Positions 60,711 through 64,000 of a DNA stretch of 64,000 nucleotides are shown here, piece by piece. A program made the position numbers and the translations under genes. The stretch is from VXOI01 sp965197575 (GTDB taxonomy: Bacteria > Chloroflexota > Dehalococcoidia > Lucifugimonadales > UBA3495). Every line of letters starts with the position of its first letter. The first letter of the stretch is position 1. The DNA lies in assembly GCA_965197575.1 (NCBI GenBank), contig OZ240214.1, forward strand, positions 4,774,001 through 4,838,000, given 5' to 3'. Below the pieces are notes generated by a model. That model was given only the letters and a program-made list of their open reading frames with translations. It made no database searches and was not told where the DNA came from.

Positions 60711-61613
60711 ATGTGCATCACGCGACTGGTTCTCGGCTTTCTTTCCTCTGCGGTTCTCTGTTCTGCGGTCTTGCTCACCCTTCTGGCTTGCTCGTCTCCG
60801 GGGCCAACTCCAAACATTGAAGCTACGGTGTCCGCCGAGGTTGAGTCGCGGCTGGCGGCAATGCCGACCCGGACACCCGCGCCTACTTACACTCCGTATC
60901 CCACGGCAACGCCTCGAATTGTCGTGGTAACAGCAACGCCGAGAGCGACACCCAGAGCAACGAAGTCTTCCTCCATATCTTACCCCGTACCTGTCCCCCT
61001 ACCTCTCCCGACCGTGCCACCGACTTTGTCAGTGATAATCCCGATTCCAACCCTGCCGGTGCCGGTGGTTCCGCTAACATATGCCCCGGAGCCTGTGTTA
61101 GTTGATTGGGAGGCAAGCGGGAACTGGCACCGTAACGCCGATTACGAGTGGGGCCTGAACGTGGCCTTAGACAACCGAGGCGGTGACCTGCGAGCCTACG
61201 TTGCCACCTTAGATGCTTCGGCAGATACATGGGCGAGTGACCTGAGTTTGTCTCTCGGTTGCATTGGCGAATCCAAGGTGATGTACCTAACTCCTTATTG
61301 GCATGATGTCTCTGTTTCGATAGATACCTACACCATTGGAATATGGAACAACGAAGCAGGAGAATGGGTAGAAGACCAACGTGGACTATATAACAATCCC
61401 GGACTCACCGATGACGGGTCTGCTATCTACATCGCAAACGACGCGCAAATACGTGAGATTGTGGACATTATCCAAGAAGCCAACACGAACCAGATTCCAG
61501 AACAGGTGTTGAATGTGGGTATGTGGAACTCGGAATCAGAGGATGAGGATTTGTGGGGGAACATGGACCCTGTTGGGCTGGAAGATGCACTCAGCTATCT
61601 GCCCTGCTTCTGA
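60711..61613 (+). CDS. Lipoprotein with Thr/Pro linker
   Basis: 300 residues. A signal peptide ends in the lipobox LLTLLAC (Cys 27), so the protein is a lipoprotein. A Thr/Pro-rich linker follows (TRTPAPTYTPYPTATPRIVV). The C-terminal domain (VDWEASGNWHRNADYEWGLN, YVATLDASADTWASDL) is mainly beta and of unknown function. Such architecture is frequent in Chloroflexota secreted proteins. Confidence 0.7.
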   Translation: MCITRLVLGFLSSAVLCSAVLLTLLACSSPGPTPNIEATVSAEVESRLAAMPTRTPAPTYTPYPTATPRIVVVTATPRATPRATKSSSISYPVPVPLPLPTVPPTLSVIIPIPTLPVPVVPLTYAPEPVLVDWEASGNWHRNADYEWGLNVALDNRGGDLRAYVATLDASADTWASDLSLSLGCIGESKVMYLTPYWHDVSVSIDTYTIGIWNNEAGEWVEDQRGLYNNPGLTDDGSAIYIANDAQIREIVDIIQEANTNQIPEQVLNVGMWNSESEDEDLWGNMDPVGLEDALSYLPCF

Positions 61614-61690
61614 TTCTTCCACTCCGTCAAGTGACCGGCATCTCCGCGTCTATCTTGACCGCAAGGTGTTGCGTAGTACAGAATAAAGTT

Positions 61691-61720
61691 GAATAGCCAG
61701 TGTTGATGCACTGGCTATTC
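61691..61720. repeat. Perfect 12-bp inverted repeat
   Basis: GAATAGCCAGTG-TTGATG-CACTGGCTATTC. It lies 77 bp after the lipoprotein stop. There is no T tract, so it may be an inefficient terminator or a recombination site. Confidence 0.5.
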
Positions 61721-61814
61721 GGGAGACCGGCCCGGAGTCTAAGGCCGCACAACCACGGCCATTATAGACGCCCCGTCGGCCCCGCATAAAGTATAAATGA
61801 CGGGGGGTCAATAT

Positions 61815-62027
61815 ATGGCCGGCTCACTCCAACCCTTCGACGTCCCTAGACGGACGCCGTTGCTTATACCTCCAGAGTTACGAGAAGCGGTGCAGGAATT
61901 TGAGCGGCACGAGGCCGAACGCGAACAGCGCCGAGTCCTCTGGAAGAAACGCCCGTCGTCGACCAGAAGGCAAGAACGGCGCAAGAAAGGTCGCGGCGGT
62001 TGGGAGTTCAAGCATCCCCCGTTTTAA
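61815..62027 (+). CDS. Small basic protein, unknown
   Basis: 70 residues, MAGSLQPFDVPRRTPLLIPP, then a long charged helix and an Arg/Lys-rich C-terminus. GGGGGGT is well spaced before the ATG. Confidence 0.35.
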   Translation: MAGSLQPFDVPRRTPLLIPPELREAVQEFERHEAEREQRRVLWKKRPSSTRRQERRKKGRGGWEFKHPPF

Positions 62028-62444
62028 GCACTCCCGCCTCCGTCTGCGCTCTCGTCTGGACGTTGGGACGGGCTTTAGGTGGGTTTCCCGTTCGATATGC
62101 ACAGCACCGCAAGCGAACATTCGGGCCACTGAGTTATAAGGCTAGCCCCGACCAGTCTCAAAAGAGGAACAAAGTCCCAACCTGTGTCATGTGAGACTCA
62201 CCCCAAGACTCATCCAAAACCACGCCCTAAATGTTCGCTCTAAAATCGTCAGGCCCCAAATAACTACGGCACCCTCCAAGAAGGCTGAAAACAGGGGCCG
62301 GCCAAGTCATGGCCGGCGGGATCGTGACCCAAGCCCACAGCCTTTCAACAACGAGAGCCAAGCACCGGAACGGCCCACTTAACCAACCGGGCAAATCACG
62401 CTAGAATCCATCCAGCAAGAACCGCCCAGCCCAAGAGGCCAGCC
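62028..62444. other. No supported gene
   Basis: One GC-rich palindrome, GCCGGCC-AAGTCAT-GGCCGGC near 62297-62318. Nothing else is recognisable. Confidence 0.35.
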
Positions 62445-63143
62445 ATGACCACCAAACCCCGGACGCTCCTGCCACTGCCGGACCCGCCGGAGCGCGAGCC
62501 AGACGACATGACCAGCTTCCGGAACCTCACCAAAACCGGCAACGTCTACCTGCTCACCAACTACCTCGGCAACCCGGACACCACCATCGTCGACGGGGAA
62601 AGATTCATCATCCCCGAGCCCGGCACACCGCCCAGCCAGTGGATCTACCCAGACATGCTGGTCTCCTTCAACGCCAACCCAATCCTCTACGACCAGGACA
62701 ACAGCTACGTCATCTCCCGGCAGGGCAAGCCCCCCGACCTGGTAATCGAAATAGCTTCGGGGAGAACCGGCCGGAACGACGTCGAAAACAAACCGGCAAG
62801 GTACGCCGCTCTGGGCATCCCCGAGTACTGGCGGTTCGACGAGACCGGCCAGTTCCACGGGACCAGGCTGGCCGGGGACCGTCTGGCGGAAGGGCGGTAC
62901 GAGCCCATCGCCATCGAAGAGCTCGAGGAAGGCGTCCTGCAGGGCTACAGCGCCGTGCTGGGTCTGCTGATCCGGTGGGAGCACGGTCAGCTCCGGTGGC
63001 ACGAACCCGAGACGGAAGAACACATACCCACCTTCGAGCAGGAGCGGGAAGGCAGGCTGGCCGAACGGGAAAGCAGGCTGGCGGCCGAGGCCCGGGTCAG
63101 CGAGCTGGAGGTGGAACTGGCGCGGAGGGAAGAAGAAGGATAA
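62445..63143 (+). CDS. Uma2-family putative endonuclease
   Basis: 232 residues. WIYPDMLVSFNANPILYDQ, GKPPDLVIEIASGRTGRND and KPARYAALGIPEYWRFDET form the D...E...K active-site pattern of Uma2. The C-terminus is a charged coiled coil (EREGRLAERESRLAAEARVS). Compared with the gene at 21636 the core is similar but the tail differs. A copy of its last 25 codons occurs again at 63672-63748. Confidence 0.82.
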   Translation: MTTKPRTLLPLPDPPEREPDDMTSFRNLTKTGNVYLLTNYLGNPDTTIVDGERFIIPEPGTPPSQWIYPDMLVSFNANPILYDQDNSYVISRQGKPPDLVIEIASGRTGRNDVENKPARYAALGIPEYWRFDETGQFHGTRLAGDRLAEGRYEPIAIEELEEGVLQGYSAVLGLLIRWEHGQLRWHEPETEEHIPTFEQEREGRLAERESRLAAEARVSELEVELARREEEG

Positions 63144-63448
63144 ACAGAACTCCAAGTCATACCATCCAAAGTCCCAGTCCACGGCCCCAGTGGCAACCAA
63201 GCACAGAAAGAGAATGCGGCGGCCGCCCCCGTCCTAGAGCGAGTGGTCGGCCGCAACACTAGGGACAAGGACTCCGCGCTCAGGGATGACAAGGTGCTCA
63301 ACAACGCGGGGACGCTTCTTCAGAATCACCTCCTCGACGATGAGGAACGAATATCGACCGGCGACCGTCGGCATACCGGCCCTGCTCAACAAGCACATCT
63401 TCAACAGAGACCCCAAAGGCGTGAGAATTTTCGGGAGGATACGGAGCA

Positions 63449-63661
63449 GTGAACTTCCAGCAAAAGATGTACATCGCCTTCTGGGCGGCAATGGCCATGC
63501 TAGCAGCAGCCTGCATACTGGCCATTCTCAACGGCCGCAAAGTCGAGGGGACAGCTTATTGGCTGATCATTGCCGCCATGATCCCCTTCACCGCAGGTCT
63601 CCCCGCCGTCATCAACCAACACCTCCACATCTGGAAGGACGGCAATGAGAAGGAGCAATGA
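63449..63661 (+). CDS. Small membrane protein
   Basis: 70 residues with a GTG start after CGGAG. Two hydrophobic segments: YIAFWAAMAMLAAACILAIL and AYWLIIAAMIPFTAGLPAVI. It could be an accessory membrane subunit. The stop overlaps the next ATG. Confidence 0.5.
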   Translation: MNFQQKMYIAFWAAMAMLAAACILAILNGRKVEGTAYWLIIAAMIPFTAGLPAVINQHLHIWKDGNEKEQ

Positions 63662-63671
63662 AGGAATTCCT

Positions 63672-63748
63672 GAAAAAAGCAGGCTGGCGGCCGAGGCCCG
63701 GGTCAGGGAGCTGGAGGCGGAACTGGCGCGAAGGGACGAAGAAGGATA
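63672..63748 (+). pseudogene. Duplicated 3' end of a Uma2 gene
   Basis: AGCAGGCTGGCGGCCGAGGC and onwards repeats 63069-63143 with a few changes and, in frame, reads SRLAAEARVRELEAELARR. The duplicated piece has no core domain. Confidence 0.65.
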
Positions 63749-63821
63749 GGAAGCACGCCAACCCAATGCCCTTGACACCGATAATTTCCGAACCGCCCCA
63801 GAAGCCAAGGACTGACAAAAG

Positions 63822-63864
63822 GCGGCCGGCTCCGCCCGTAACAGGGGTGCCGGCCGCCGTAGAA
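63822..63864. terminator. GC-rich hairpin, terminator-like
   Basis: GGCGGCCGGC pairs with GCCGGCCGCC, followed by TAGAATTTTC. Beyond it, 63922-64000 shows no gene. Confidence 0.4.
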
Positions 63865-64000
63865 TTTTCGGTAACATCATCAGGCAAGGCAATCTGTGAG
63901 GCAACAGGCCGACGGAGATAGTTGACGCTGGACACCCTCCGCCATCCGGTATCCGACGCTCGGCCCGGTGAGGATGTATGTGGGACTGTCCGCGTCGTCC

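Noticed and set aside
1..64000. CRISPR arrays
   Set aside because: No series of regularly spaced identical repeats was seen. The repeated hairpins are few, widely separated and palindromic over their full length.

Overview
The window is a GC-rich piece of an uncultivated bacterial genome, most likely Chloroflexota (SAR202 or other Dehalococcoidia-like lineage). This is an inference. It rests on lipoproteins whose lipobox is followed by Thr/Pro/Ala-rich linkers, paired CaiB/BaiF CoA-transferases, Uma2 nucleases, an imuB-dnaE2 mutagenesis operon and DUF1538 transporters. No rRNA or ribosomal gene is present to fix the taxonomy.

The dominant theme is mobile DNA, much of it nested. Three IS607-type elements, each exactly 2,344 bp between CC crossover dinucleotides, lie at 1263-3606, 30545-32888 and 48509-50852. 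Copy 3 sits inside the transposase gene of a Tn3-family transposon (45582-51660, 38-bp inverted repeats). There are also an IS66 element with an 8-bp duplication (51860-54093), an ISAs1 element with a 10-bp duplication (28216-29491), IS21, IS982, IS630, IS701-like and IS1-like elements, a stand-alone TnpB element with 18-bp inverted repeats (19946-21517), and fragments of ISKra4, IS1380, IS21, IS701 and serine recombinases.

The most unusual signal is a family of short hairpins with the terminal sequence GGCTTTGCACAA. They occur in pairs around small passenger genes. Two pairs are bounded by perfect 9-bp direct repeats. Pair 6040-7186 (GGAAGGCCC) interrupts an aspartic-protease gene and carries a HEPN-like two-gene module. 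Pair 51927-52726 (GCTGGCGTC) carries a retropepsin-like protease and sits inside the IS66 leader. A third pair (15521-16868) brackets a DUF5678-like/retropepsin-like gene couple with its own terminators. They look like non-autonomous transposons that move small genes.

Chromosomal-type genes lie between the mobile blocks: a PD-(D/E)XK-like protein (568-1173), an RCC1-repeat lipoprotein remnant (3607-4639), a CoA-transferase pair plus a double carboxymuconolactone-decarboxylase protein (7383-10987), a truncated nucleotidyltransferase module (11030-12000), a frameshifted M16 peptidase (12000-14929), two zinc-ribbon proteins and a replication-relaxation-like protein (16906-19427), Uma2 nucleases (21636-22373, 62445-63143), a two-gene beta-propeller/Ig-like operon (25910-28131), dnaE2 and imuB with a probable LexA-controlled promoter (34394-39221), and a DUF1538-DUF1538-PII-CBS transport operon (42828-45124). 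The last 6 kb holds a structured leader, a 41-residue membrane peptide, an unrecognised 279-residue protein and a lipoprotein.
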